Below are positions 46,593-59,520 of a DNA stretch of 64,000 nt, one piece after another. The notes under the pieces are model-generated. The model did not search any database and was not told the origin of the DNA. It worked only from the letters and a program-made list of their open reading frames with translations. The DNA comes from Actinoplanes lutulentus (GTDB taxonomy: Bacteria; Actinomycetota; Actinomycetes; Mycobacteriales; Micromonosporaceae): positions 62,001-126,000 of the forward strand of contig NZ_QLMJ01000012.1 of assembly GCF_003259845.1 (NCBI RefSeq). The letters are read 5' to 3'. Positions within the stretch are counted from its first letter, which is position 1. Every line of letters starts with the position of its first letter. Position numbers and translations under genes: made by a program.

Positions 46593-47343
46593 CCCGCTCG
46601 TCCTGTTCGGCCTTCTGGATCGGGCCGGCACAGCGGCGGCACGGCTGGGCCCGTCTGCCGTAGACATAGCTCGTCTGTCCACGACGCAGCGATCCGGTGG
46701 TGGTCTGTGTCCACCGGCCCTTGTTGGACGCGACGAGTTTCTGGGCGAGCACGACCGTACCCATCAGGTCCTTGATCTTCTCGACCGGCGTCCACGGCCA
46801 CAGGCCGCGCAGGAACAGCGTCTCCGCCTTGTACAGGTTGCCCACGCCGGCCAGGTTCCGCTGGTCCAGCAGGGCCTCCGCGATCGATGCGGACGGTTTC
46901 GCGCTGATCCGGCGTACCGCCTCGGCCGGGTCCCAGTCGGCGCCGAGCAGGTCCGGCCCGAGATGGCCGACGAGCTTCTCCTCGTCGGCGGTCGGGATCA
47001 GCGCCAGCTCGTGCAGGTGGTACCCGACCGCCACCGACCGCGCGGTCTTCAGCGCCACGCGGATCAGGTGCGCCGGGCGTCCGGTCCAGCGTTCGCCGGG
47101 TGCGTAGGCCCGCCAGGCGCCCTCCATCCGCAGATGCGAATGGAGGGTGTGCGGTTCACGACCCTCGCGGGTCAGGCGCAGCAGCAGGTGTTTGCCGCGG
47201 CTCGCCGACTCGGCCACGGTCCAGCCGGTCAGGTCGGTGGTGGCCAGCTGCGGCACCCGGAAGTCCGATCCGGTCAGCACCTCTCCGGTGAGCGCCTTCT
47301 CCACCACGCGTGCCGTGTTCCACACGGTGTCGCCTTCTGGCAT
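46546..47343 (-). CDS. nei2: Fpg/Nei-family DNA glycosylase (endonuclease VIII-like)
   Basis: 265 residues. PEGDTVWNTARVVEKAL gives the catalytic N-terminal Pro (after Met removal) and Glu, typical of Nei rather than Fpg, which starts PELPEV. The H2TH region contains LLDQRNLAGVGNLYKAE, and a CHCC-like zinc finger closes the protein (CRRCAGPIQKAEQDE, then CPRC). It excises oxidised pyrimidines and nicks the DNA. Only 6 nt follow the SAM hydrolase stop, so they are co-transcribed. In mycobacteria nei2 neighbours lhr; here lhr is 3 kb away. Confidence 0.93.
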   Translation of the reverse strand: MPEGDTVWNTARVVEKALTGEVLTGSDFRVPQLATTDLTGWTVAESASRGKHLLLRLTREGREPHTLHSHLRMEGAWRAYAPGERWTGRPAHLIRVALKTARSVAVGYHLHELALIPTADEEKLVGHLGPDLLGADWDPAEAVRRISAKPSASIAEALLDQRNLAGVGNLYKAETLFLRGLWPWTPVEKIKDLMGTVVLAQKLVASNKGRWTQTTTGSLRRGQTSYVYGRRAQPCRRCAGPIQKAEQDERVTYWCPRCQPDRTGS

Positions 47344-47349
47344 GGGGTA

Positions 47350-48138
47350 TCAGCGTTCGGTGATGCGGATGATGTCGCCGGGGCGGACCGACAGGACCAC
47401 CACAGCTCGGCCGTTGTTGACGGCGATGGACGCCCGGTCGGCCGAGTCGGTGAAGACCAGCAGCTCGCCTGCGCCCACGTCGGCGAAGGTCGCGCCGCGC
47501 CGGGCCCGGACGTTGCCGTTCACGGTCAGCTCCGGGCCGAGGCCGGTCAGCACCGAGCCACCGGCTGCCAGCTGCACGTTGCCGAACCGGTCGACGGTCA
47601 GCACCTCGGCCTCGATCCAGCCGTCGCCGACTGTCACGAGGGGGTCGGGTAGGCGTACCAAAGTGGTGGGATCGACCGGCGGCCCGGCGTCGGCGGCGGC
47701 AGAGCCGGCGGCGAGCCGGGCCGCGGCCGGTGCGAAGACGTCGCGTCCGTGGAACGTGCGGGAGACGTCGCCGAGCGTCCAGTCCTTGTTGCTGAGCTCG
47801 TGGGCGGTCGTGACGCCGCCGAGTGCCTCGGCCGCCCAGATCAGCAGGCCGTTGTCCGGGCCGACGAGCACGCCGTTCGGGGTGGTCAGCACCACGCCGC
47901 GGCGGGCCGTGCCGACGCCCGGGTCGACAACCGCGAGGTGCACCGAGGGCGGTAGGTAGGGCGCGGTCTGCGCCAGGACGGCGGCGCCGCGGATCACGTC
48001 GGCCGGCGGAACATGATGAGTGACGTCGATCACTCTGGCCTGCGGCGCGACTCGGGCGATCGATCCGTGGCACGCGGCGACGAAACCGTCGAATGTGCCG
48101 TAATCGGTCGTAAAACTGATCCATTCATAACCGGCCAT
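47350..48138 (-). CDS. SAM hydroxide adenosyltransferase (SAM hydrolase, DUF62)
   Basis: 262 residues from ATG 48138. It begins WISFTTDYGTFDGFVAACHG and has AVVDPGVGTARRGVV and PDNGLL, the fold of fluorinase/chlorinase-type SAM enzymes. The Asp-Arg-His set of the hydrolases appears present (Asp and Arg in DPGVGTARR, His in FHGRDVFAP), so it should use water or hydroxide to split SAM into adenosine and methionine rather than install halide. A physiological role is not established. TAACGT 8 nt upstream suggests a near-leaderless start. Confidence 0.9.
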   Translation of the reverse strand: MAGYEWISFTTDYGTFDGFVAACHGSIARVAPQARVIDVTHHVPPADVIRGAAVLAQTAPYLPPSVHLAVVDPGVGTARRGVVLTTPNGVLVGPDNGLLIWAAEALGGVTTAHELSNKDWTLGDVSRTFHGRDVFAPAAARLAAGSAAADAGPPVDPTTLVRLPDPLVTVGDGWIEAEVLTVDRFGNVQLAAGGSVLTGLGPELTVNGNVRARRGATFADVGAGELLVFTDSADRASIAVNNGRAVVVLSVRPGDIIRITER

Positions 48139-48211
48139 GGTGACTGACGTTACTGCCTGTTGTTTCGGGGTGCGGGACAGGCGCGCCGCGCCTCCGTGGC
48201 AGTGTGGATCC

Positions 48212-49138
48212 ATGCGTCTCGTGATCTTCACCGAACCCCAGCAGGGCGCCAGCCATGACGATCTCCTGCGGGTGGCCAAGGCCGCGGAGGATGGCGGCTT
48301 CGACGGATTCTTCCGCTCCGACCACTACCTGAAGATGGGTGACGGGTCCGGTCTGCCCGGCCCGACCGACGCCTGGATCACCCTGGCCGCGCTAGCCGTG
48401 CAGACGTCCCGGATCCGGCTCGGCACGCTGGTCAGCTCGGCCACGTTCCGGCTGCCCGGCCCGCTGGCGATCGCCGTGGCCCAGGTGGACGCGATGAGCG
48501 GCGGCCGGATCGAGTTCGGCCTGGGTGGCGGCTGGTTCGAGGCCGAGCACCAGGCGTACGGCATCCCGTTCCCGGCGCTCGGCGAACGCTTCGACCGCCT
48601 CGAAGAGCAGCTTGAGATCATCACCGGCCTGTGGAAGACGCCGGCCGGTTCGCCGTTCTCCTTCGACGGCAAGCACTACCAGCTGGTCGACTCCCCGGCG
48701 CTGCCGAAGCCGGTCCAGTCCCCGCTGCCGGTCGTCGTCGGCGGCCACGGCAAGAAGCGCACCCCGGCGCTCGCGGCGAAGTACGCCGCCGAGTTCAACG
48801 TCCCGTTCTCCAAGATCTCGGACCTGCCGGCGCAGTACGAGCGTGTCCGTGCGGCGAGTGCCGCTATCGGCCGCGCCGAGCCGCCGGCGTTCTCGGCCGC
48901 GTCGGTGCTGTGCGTGGGCCGCGATGACGCCGAGGTGCGCCGCCGGGCCGCGGCGATCGGCCGCGAGGTCGAGGAGATGCGCGAGAACGGCGGGATCGTG
49001 GGTACGCCCGCCGAGGCGGTCGAGATCATCAAGAGGTACGGGGAGGCCGGGGCCTCGCGTTTGTTCCTGCAGGCCCTTGACCTGTCCGACATTGATCACA
49101 TCGAGCTGGTCGCGTCCGAGGTGGCTCCGCAGTTGTAG
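48212..49138 (+). CDS. LLM-class F420-dependent oxidoreductase
   Basis: 308 residues, a luciferase-like TIM barrel: GFDGFFRSDHYLKMGDGSG, TSRIRLGTLVSSATFRLPGPLA, GRIEFGLGGGWFEAEHQAYG and RFDRLEEQLEII. The family reduces or oxidises diverse substrates with coenzyme F420 or FMN; the subfamily with the SDHY motif usually uses F420, abundant in actinobacteria. The substrate is unknown. The start ATG 48212 is divergent from the SAM hydrolase with 73 bp between. Followed by the repeat-rich island. Confidence 0.9.
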   Translation: MRLVIFTEPQQGASHDDLLRVAKAAEDGGFDGFFRSDHYLKMGDGSGLPGPTDAWITLAALAVQTSRIRLGTLVSSATFRLPGPLAIAVAQVDAMSGGRIEFGLGGGWFEAEHQAYGIPFPALGERFDRLEEQLEIITGLWKTPAGSPFSFDGKHYQLVDSPALPKPVQSPLPVVVGGHGKKRTPALAAKYAAEFNVPFSKISDLPAQYERVRAASAAIGRAEPPAFSAASVLCVGRDDAEVRRRAAAIGREVEEMRENGGIVGTPAEAVEIIKRYGEAGASRLFLQALDLSDIDHIELVASEVAPQL

Positions 49139-49476
49139 CGGGGTGGGGTGTGGTGGGGGTGGCCGCGTGTCCGTCGTGATCTTGGCGGGTTGCGTCTGTG
49201 GTTCGGGTGGTCGAGTTTCGCTGTTTCGCCGGGCGGGTGTTTTGCCGCGGCTCTCGTTGCGGAGGGTGATGGGTGATGGGTGTTGGCGGGGCGGGCCTTA
49301 TGTATGGAGACCTGTGGGGGTTAGAGCACCAGTGGGTCTCCAAGATTCGCCGGTCACTCAGCTGGTTCATCACCATCGGTCACAAGGGGTGACCGGCATC
49401 CTCTGAGGCCTGCCAATGGCGGTTGCTCGGCTCGGTTGTTGGTGGGGGGCGGGGTAGGCGTTTGACGGGGCTTTGG

Positions 49477-49519
49477 GGCGGTGAGCGCACGCGGACAGGT
49501 TTTGCGTGCGCTCACCGCC
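49477..49519. repeat. 16-bp inverted repeat with GTGAGCGC core
   Basis: GGCGGTGAGCGCACGC (49477-49492) and GCGTGCGCTCACCGCC (49504-49519) are perfectly complementary around an 11-nt loop. A third arm-like copy, GTGTGCGCTCACCGCC, lies at 49537-49552. Confidence 0.8.
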
Positions 49520-49666
49520 GCTACGTGAGGTGTTTCGTGTGCGCTCACCGCCGCCGGGCGAGGTTGTTCGTGGCTGGCTGATCAGAGCCGGGTCCTGCGG
49601 AACCTCGATCGCTGCGGAACCCCGGATGCTGCGGAGGTCCGGGCACTGCGAGGTCTGGCATCGCGC

Positions 49667-49715
49667 GGCGTAGATGAAGTCGCACCTAACCGCTCGGTGC
49701 GGGTTCATCTACGCC
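49667..49715. repeat. Imperfect 49-bp palindrome
   Basis: Outer arms GGCGTAGATGAA/TTCATCTACGCC (12 bp) and inner arms CGCACC/GGTGCG (6 bp) are separated by a 2-nt mismatch on each side. It is REP-like and has no T-run, so it is not a standard terminator. Confidence 0.75.
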
Positions 49716-49933
49716 ATAGCCGAGATTCGAGCACACACACCGGTTAGGTGAGCGCTCATCACCGCTGGGCGGCTCTTCCGCGTGCCGGAGTCTCGGTTGC
49801 GCGCGGTCACTCTCCGGCGACGTCGACCCGTAGGCGGCTTTCCGTGCGCTGGAGCCTCGATGACGTGCGCTCATACTTCGTCGACGTCGACCCGGAGACC
49901 ACCGTGGGCCATCAGCGGCCGGCCGGCCGCCAC

Positions 49934-49989
49934 GGGCGAAGGGCGACGGGCGAAGGGCGACGGGCGACGGGCGACGGGCGATAGGCGAC
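49934..49989. repeat. Heptamer array, 8 units of GGGCGA[C/A/T]
   Basis: Eight consecutive 7-nt units: five end in C, two in A and one in T, and the last starts with A. It is a minisatellite-like tract outside any supported gene. Confidence 0.9.
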
Positions 49990-50200
49990 GCTGGGCTGGC
50001 CTACCTGTTGTCGTGGACGCCATGCGAGGCCCCGCTCCATCGTGATCAAGGCAAGCTCTCGACCGCCCAACGGCCGCTGAGCGTCACGGCCCTGCGGATC
50101 AAGCCGGCTCCCGACGTGAATCTCGCGTGTGGACCTACCTCGGCGAAGAAGCACAACATTTCGAGGCTTGGAACCGCCGCCCGATCAGGACCAAGATCAC

Positions 50201-50236
50201 CGCCAGCGCCAGCGCCAGCGCCACCGCCAGCGCCAG
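50201..50236. repeat. Hexamer array, 6 units of CGCCA[G/C]
   Basis: Six consecutive CGCCAG-type units with one CGCCAC. On the minus strand it encodes alternating Leu-Ala/Val-Ala within a 55-codon frame (50135-50302) that predicts one membrane helix but has no ribosome site. Confidence 0.85.
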
Positions 50237-50410
50237 AAAGCGCACGACCCAAACGCCCCACAAAAGTCGAACAGCCAGAACCCGCCAAGACCTCGCCGCC
50301 AAACCGAACTACCGCTGTGAGCGGTCACCCCATCAGACGTGCAGGCCATCGCAGTGAACGAGTGCCACGCTCACGCGTGAGGGTTATCGCCGTGAACAAG
50401 GCGGCGCGGG

Positions 50411-54961
<4,551 letters not shown>

Positions 54962-54968
54962 GCGGACC

Positions 54969-54991
54969 ATCCTGCCCCGGGGGTACGACAG
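54969..54991 (-). promoter_or_regulatory. RecA-NDp/PafBC-like promoter of lhr
   Basis: Minus strand: CTGTCG (54991-54986), 11 nt starting TACCC, then CAGGAT (54974-54969), then exactly 7 nt to ATG 54961. The -10 is weak (C for T at its first base), but the TGTCR-NACCC core and both spacings equal those before recA and the ycaQ-like gene. Confidence 0.5.
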
Positions 54992-55165
54992 AAAACCTGG
55001 CTCCGGGCGTACCCAAGAAGGGGTGTCGCTTTTGCCGTTTGTTGCTCTTCGCTGCCGTGATGGTGTCAGGCCGGATGTCTGCTTCGCGCGGAGACCGGGT
55101 GATCGTCATTCCTTGGGCGGTCTGTGGCTGATTATCCTGATACCCGACTCGATGGGTGGGTGCCG

Positions 55166-57589
55166 ATGGCGGTCAGGCAGATGCTCGTCGCTGGTCGGTA
55201 CCGTCTTCTGGAGCCGGTCGGCGCCGGTGGAATGGGACGCGTGTGGCTGGCGCACGACGAGATGCTTCACCGGGACATCGCGATCAAGGAGATCGTTCCC
55301 CCTGACTGGATGAGCGGTGCTGAGCAGGACCGGCTTCGGGAGCGGACCCTGCGCGAGGCGCGCAGCGCGGCTCGGCTCAACCATCCGCACGTGGTCCGGA
55401 TCTATGACGTGGTGCACGCCGACGATAAGTCCTGGATCGTCATGGAGTACATCCCGTCGCGCTCGCTGCACCAGGTCCTCGGCGACGAGGGCCCGTACGA
55501 TCCGGCCGGCGCCGCCCGGATCGGCCTCGCCGTGCTGGACGCGCTCGACGCGGCGCACCAGGCCGGCGTCCTGCACCGCGACGTGAAGCCGCACAACGTG
55601 CTGATCGCCGCCGACGGCAGAGTCGTGCTGACCGATTTTGGTCTCGCCACTTTCGTGGACGACGGCTCCGTCACGATGCCCGGACTGATCGTCGGCTCCC
55701 CGCAGTACGTCTCACCGGAACGCGCCCGCGACGGCGCCTCCACTCCGGAATCGGACCTGTGGTCGTTCGGCGCGACGCTGTTCGCTGCCGTCGAGGGCCA
55801 GTCGCCATATGCCCGGGAGACCGCGATGGCCACCCTCGCGGCGCTCGCCACCCAGCCGCCCGACCCGCCGGTCCGGGCCGGTCCGCTGGCGCCGGTCCTG
55901 GAGGGGTTGCTGCGGTACGAGCCCGGCGACCGGTTCACGGCTGCCGAGGTGGAGCGCCGGCTGCTCGCGATCGTGGCGACCGATCATCGGGACGCGCCGC
56001 TGGTCCCGGGCCAGAGGGGAGTCCGCAGGATGGCCGGGCGGACCGAGGACACCGCCCCGGCGGCATCGTCTTTCGACGATCCGTCGGGGGATATCTGGTA
56101 CGCGGCCGAGGCCGAAGCGCCGTGGGACGACGGGCCGCTGAGTGTCGGGAACTGGCACTCCGAGGACTCCGGGCCCCTGTGGTCCGGATCTTCTTTGCGG
56201 CAGGGGACCGTGCCACCGCCGGCGGAGGGTTCGCCGGACGAGGACGCCGAGGCAGCGGCCGCGCCGGGGGAGGCGGCGGGCTGGTCCGAGCCGCTGCGGC
56301 CGGAGACGGGATCGGAGTCTGGATCGGGGTCGGAGCCTCCGGCCGCGGCGGCGGCGAGCGGTCCGGCCAAGAAGAAGTGGAAAGACATCCCCGAGACCGG
56401 AAATGATCCCTATCTGACGGGCGTGATATCCCTGTATGACAACGTCGGCCAGGAAGGCACAGTCAAAGCCGAACCTCCGGCGCCCGCCGCACCTCCGGCG
56501 CCCGCCGCACCTCCGGCGCCCGCCGCACCTCCGGCGCCCGCCGCACCTCCGGCCCCTGAAAACACCCCGGCCGCGCCGCGCAGCACCGGCCGGGCGATCG
56601 TCCGCGCGATCCCGGCCCCGCGAACCGTCTTCACCGGCGAGGTCCTGGACGGCGAAGCCACGCCGAAACCACCCAGGGCCAGAACCGGCCGGACCCGAGC
56701 GAGACTCGCCATCGCCGCGGTCCTGTTCGTCCTGCTGGGAAGCGGTGTCCTAGCCGGTTACCTGGCGCAGAACAACGGGCCCGGCCCGCGCGTGGTGCTC
56801 CCTCCGGTCGGCACGGTGCTACCCGCCGGCAAATCCGCGCCCCCCTCGGAACGACCCCAGCAGGCACCCGCCACGCCGGCGAAAAGCCACGCGACCGGGC
56901 CGGCAAAGCCGGCAACTACGCCGACCACACCCCTGCCCACCACCGTGACCACCGAGGTGATGACCTCAAGTCACCCACCCAGCTCGCCCCCGCCTGCCCC
57001 GTCGAAACTCGCCGCCCGCCTCGGTGGCTTCTCGCCGATCACCTGCGACGCGGCCCCGCCACCAGGCCTGCCGGTCACCCCGAAGAAGGACGCGGCCCGC
57101 GGCGTCAACGGCTGGACCCTGCTCTCCGGCTGGTCGTACTTCACCGACGGCTCGGGCTTCCACCTGGCCGTCCCGGACGGATGGACCTATCAGCGGATCG
57201 GCACCACGTACTGCTTCCGTAACCCGGAGAACTCGTCGGTGATGAGCCTCGACCTGGGCCGTGATCCGGACGACGACCCGGTGAAGGCCTGCCAGGCCGA
57301 GGACCGCCGCCTCCGGGAGGAGGGCAGGATCCCCGGTTACGCCCTGGTCGCGGTTGCCGTCGTCCCGTTGCTGCACAAGGCGGCCGACTGGGACGTCCGT
57401 TACCAGGGCGCCGGCGGTGAGCTCCGGCGCGCCACCACCCGGTGGGTCGCCATCGACGGCAAGGCGTACGCCCTCGGCTGGGCCACTCCGGACTCCGCCT
57501 GGACCGGCGCCAGCAGCCGCCTCCAGATGGTCCGCAGCACCTTTTACGCCACCAGGGCGAACGCCGGCGCCCAGGCCCGCAAGGGCTGA
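55166..57589 (+). CDS. Transmembrane Ser/Thr protein kinase (PknB-type kinase domain)
   Basis: 807 residues from ATG 55166; GTG 55124 is a possible earlier in-frame start. The kinase domain (about 8-285) has the glycine loop VGAGGMGRV, the Lys in AIKEIV, HRDVKPHN and DFGLATF. A long acidic/Pro-Ala juxtamembrane region contains a tandem PPAPAA repeat. One membrane helix (IAAVLFVLLGSGVLAGYLA) near residues 515-535 is followed by an extracellular Pro/Thr linker and a compact C-terminal sensor domain (about 615-807) with no PASTA repeat. The signal sensed is unknown. Faces lhr divergently. Confidence 0.93.
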   Translation: MAVRQMLVAGRYRLLEPVGAGGMGRVWLAHDEMLHRDIAIKEIVPPDWMSGAEQDRLRERTLREARSAARLNHPHVVRIYDVVHADDKSWIVMEYIPSRSLHQVLGDEGPYDPAGAARIGLAVLDALDAAHQAGVLHRDVKPHNVLIAADGRVVLTDFGLATFVDDGSVTMPGLIVGSPQYVSPERARDGASTPESDLWSFGATLFAAVEGQSPYARETAMATLAALATQPPDPPVRAGPLAPVLEGLLRYEPGDRFTAAEVERRLLAIVATDHRDAPLVPGQRGVRRMAGRTEDTAPAASSFDDPSGDIWYAAEAEAPWDDGPLSVGNWHSEDSGPLWSGSSLRQGTVPPPAEGSPDEDAEAAAAPGEAAGWSEPLRPETGSESGSGSEPPAAAAASGPAKKKWKDIPETGNDPYLTGVISLYDNVGQEGTVKAEPPAPAAPPAPAAPPAPAAPPAPAAPPAPENTPAAPRSTGRAIVRAIPAPRTVFTGEVLDGEATPKPPRARTGRTRARLAIAAVLFVLLGSGVLAGYLAQNNGPGPRVVLPPVGTVLPAGKSAPPSERPQQAPATPAKSHATGPAKPATTPTTPLPTTVTTEVMTSSHPPSSPPPAPSKLAARLGGFSPITCDAAPPPGLPVTPKKDAARGVNGWTLLSGWSYFTDGSGFHLAVPDGWTYQRIGTTYCFRNPENSSVMSLDLGRDPDDDPVKACQAEDRRLREEGRIPGYALVAVAVVPLLHKAADWDVRYQGAGGELRRATTRWVAIDGKAYALGWATPDSAWTGASSRLQMVRSTFYATRANAGAQARKG
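56474..56553 (+). repeat. 18-bp tandem repeat in the kinase juxtamembrane region
   Basis: Four perfect 18-bp units starting CCTCCGGCGCCC (at 56474, 56492, 56510, 56528) and a partial fifth encode PPAPAA repeats. The perfect identity at the DNA level suggests recent expansion. Confidence 0.9.
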
Positions 57590-57592
57590 CGG

Positions 57593-58234
57593 TCAGCCGG
57601 CGACGAGTTTGATACCGAACCCGACGAAGAGCGCGCCCACCCCGGTCGCCGCACCGGCCGCCAGCCGTCGCCGTGCCCGGAACTGACCGGCCAGGAACCG
57701 TCCTCCGAAGATCAGCGCGGTCAGGTACAGCATGCTGAAGAACTGGACCACCGAGCCGAGCACCAGGAACGACAGCGCCGGGTACGGGTAACCGGGCTCG
57801 ACGAACTGGATGAAGAACGAGATGAAGAACAGGATCGCCTTGGGGTTCAGCAGGCTGATCACCGCGGCCCGCCGGAACGGGCGCTGCATCCCGGGCGGCT
57901 CCTCGACAGAGGCCGGAGTGGACTCCGCCCGGTCGCGCCACCGTTTCCAGGCACTGCGGATGATGGTGACGCCGACGTAGAACAGGTAGGCCGCGCCGGC
58001 GTACTTCAACACCAGGAACAGTGGCGGATAGGTGTTGAGCAGCGACGCCACTCCGGTCGCGGAGAGCACCATGAGAACCGCGTCGCCGACGAACACCCCA
58101 CCGGCCGCGAGGTAACCGGCACGCACCCCACGTCGCGCGCCGACCGTCAGCACGAAGATCGAGTTGGGACCCGGGAGCAGGATGATCGCCACCACGCCGA
58201 GCACATAGGTCCAGAAATCCGTGACACCCAGCAT
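57593..58234 (-). CDS. leuE: LysE-family amino-acid exporter (LeuE-like)
   Basis: 213 residues, six predicted helices. It begins GVTDFWTYVLGVVAIILLPGPNSIFVL, with the LysE signature PGPN, and ARRGVRAGYLAAGGVFVGDAVLM, very close to the leucine exporter LeuE. The loop with SLLNPKAILFFISFF is also conserved. It would export leucine or related hydrophobic amino acids. It begins 2 nt after the PNPOx-GNAT fusion gene, so the two are one operon opposite a MocR-type regulator. Convergent with the kinase, only 3 nt apart. Confidence 0.92.
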   Translation of the reverse strand: MLGVTDFWTYVLGVVAIILLPGPNSIFVLTVGARRGVRAGYLAAGGVFVGDAVLMVLSATGVASLLNTYPPLFLVLKYAGAAYLFYVGVTIIRSAWKRWRDRAESTPASVEEPPGMQRPFRRAAVISLLNPKAILFFISFFIQFVEPGYPYPALSFLVLGSVVQFFSMLYLTALIFGGRFLAGQFRARRRLAAGAATGVGALFVGFGIKLVAG

Positions 58235-58236
58235 GG

Positions 58237-59472
58237 TCAGGCCTCCATGCGGTCCCGCAGCCGCTGCGCCGCGGCCGGCCACTCGTCCGCCGTCATCGCG
58301 AACAGCACGGTGTCGCGCCACGTGCCGTCCGGCCGCAGGCGCTGCCGGCGGATGACGCCGTCCCGGCTGGCGCCGAGGCGGGCGATGGCCCGCTGGGAGC
58401 GCTCGTTGCGAATGTCCGTGTACCAGAAGACGCGCTCGGCGCCGAGCACGTCGAACGCCCGCTCCAGCAGCAGCAGTTTCGCCTCGGTGTTCACCCCGGT
58501 GCGCCACCAGCGGCGGCCCAGCATGGTGTGTCCGATGCCGACGGCTTTCAGATCGGTGTCGATGTCGTGGTATGTCGTCATGCCCATGACCTCGCCGGTG
58601 ACCGGGTCGACCTGCGCCCAGCCGGACCGGCTGCCCAGCCACTGACCGCGCAGCACGCCCGCGATGTCCGCCGCGAGGCCGTCCGGCCCGCTCGGACGGG
58701 GGAACGGGATGTGCTTCCAGACCTCTTCGTCGTCGAGCGCCTCGAACAGAGCCGGCGCGTGCCCCGGCGTCAGCGGCTCCAGCCGCACGTGCCGGCCCTC
58801 CAGCACGACCGGCGTCTGCCAGGCCGACGGTGAACCCGGCAGATAAGCCGGCGGTGCCTGGGTGACCCCGGGCTCGGCCACCGGCGGGCCCGCCACGGTG
58901 CGCAGTGGCAGCACGCCCGCCCAATAGGGCAGGTCCATGTCCTCCGGCTCGTCGATCACGCCGCCGGTCCGCTCCCGGACCGACACCTCGACGAGCGGGA
59001 GCGCCAGCACGCTGGTCTGGGCGAGCTCGCGCCGATCGCCGGGCCGGCTGTCGGCGGCCCGCCCCGGGCCGATCTTCTCGGCGATGGCGGTCAGCACCCG
59101 CGCCTTCTCCGCCTCGTCGGTCACCAGCCGGGCGTCGCCGTGCACCACGACCGAGCGATAGTTGGCGCTGTGGTTGAACTGCGACCGCGCGTAGACCAGA
59201 CCGTCCAGCAGCGTGACGGACACGCAGAGCGGGATGCCCTCGCCGCGGGCGGACAGACCCATCCGCCCGCCGCTGGACCCGTGCAGGTAAAGCGTGTCGT
59301 CCAGCCGGACGTGCAGGTTGGGAAGCACCCGGGGCTCGCCGTCGACGACGAAGCCGACCGCGCAGTCGAAGGCCTCGTCGAGGATGGCGTGGGCCTTCGC
59401 CCGGTCGTAGGCCATCTTCTTCCGATTACGCGTAGCAGTGGTGCGCTCGGTCGGCGGATAAATCTCGGTCAT
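58237..59472 (-). CDS. Fusion of a pyridoxamine-phosphate-oxidase-like domain and a GNAT acetyltransferase
   Basis: 411 residues from ATG 59472, preceded by an ideal AAGGAGG. Residues 1-205: FMN-binding split barrel of the PNPOx family (AHAILDEAFDCAVGFVVDGEPRVLPN, LYLHGSSGGRM, SVVVHGDARLV). A Pro-rich linker leads to a GNAT domain (about 225-411: VVLEGRHVRLEPLTPGHAP, IGHTMLGRRWWRTGVNTEAK, FWYTDIRNERSQRAIARLGA). Both halves look intact; acyl donor and substrate are unknown. A longer upstream frame is shadow sequence of the MocR gene. Confidence 0.88.
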   Translation of the reverse strand: MTEIYPPTERTTATRNRKKMAYDRAKAHAILDEAFDCAVGFVVDGEPRVLPNLHVRLDDTLYLHGSSGGRMGLSARGEGIPLCVSVTLLDGLVYARSQFNHSANYRSVVVHGDARLVTDEAEKARVLTAIAEKIGPGRAADSRPGDRRELAQTSVLALPLVEVSVRERTGGVIDEPEDMDLPYWAGVLPLRTVAGPPVAEPGVTQAPPAYLPGSPSAWQTPVVLEGRHVRLEPLTPGHAPALFEALDDEEVWKHIPFPRPSGPDGLAADIAGVLRGQWLGSRSGWAQVDPVTGEVMGMTTYHDIDTDLKAVGIGHTMLGRRWWRTGVNTEAKLLLLERAFDVLGAERVFWYTDIRNERSQRAIARLGASRDGVIRRQRLRPDGTWRDTVLFAMTADEWPAAAQRLRDRMEA

Positions 59473-59520
59473 GGGTGATCCTCCTTGCGTGGATCCCTGT
59501 GCTAGTACACAATCACATCT
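59473..59520. promoter_or_regulatory. 48-bp divergent promoter region (MocR / PNPOx-GNAT-leuE)
   Basis: It holds a TGTG-N6-CACA type dyad around 59498-59511. On the plus strand TTGCGT (59485-59490), 17 nt and CACAAT (59508-59513) would start transcription at GTG 59521, making the regulator leaderless. The small size suggests one operator controls both sides. Confidence 0.45.

Larger units (their letters stand above)
49139..50410. other. 1.27-kb gene-poor, repeat-rich intergenic island
   Basis: No convincing protein gene is found. The region holds several inverted repeats (49306-49341, 49477-49519, 49667-49715), copies of a GTGAGCGCAC/GTGCGCTCAC core (around 49481, 49507, 49539, 49748, 49865), two copies of CGACGTCGACCCG, an eight-unit heptamer array (49934-49989), a hexamer array (50201-50236) and a 12-bp palindrome CTCACGCGTGAG (50370-50381). 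It looks like decayed sequence colonised by small repeats between oppositely oriented genes. Confidence 0.7.

Noticed and set aside
49934-50236. Possible CRISPR-like array from the heptamer and hexamer tracts
   Set aside because: Units are 6-7 nt, directly adjacent and without spacers, and no cas gene is in the window.
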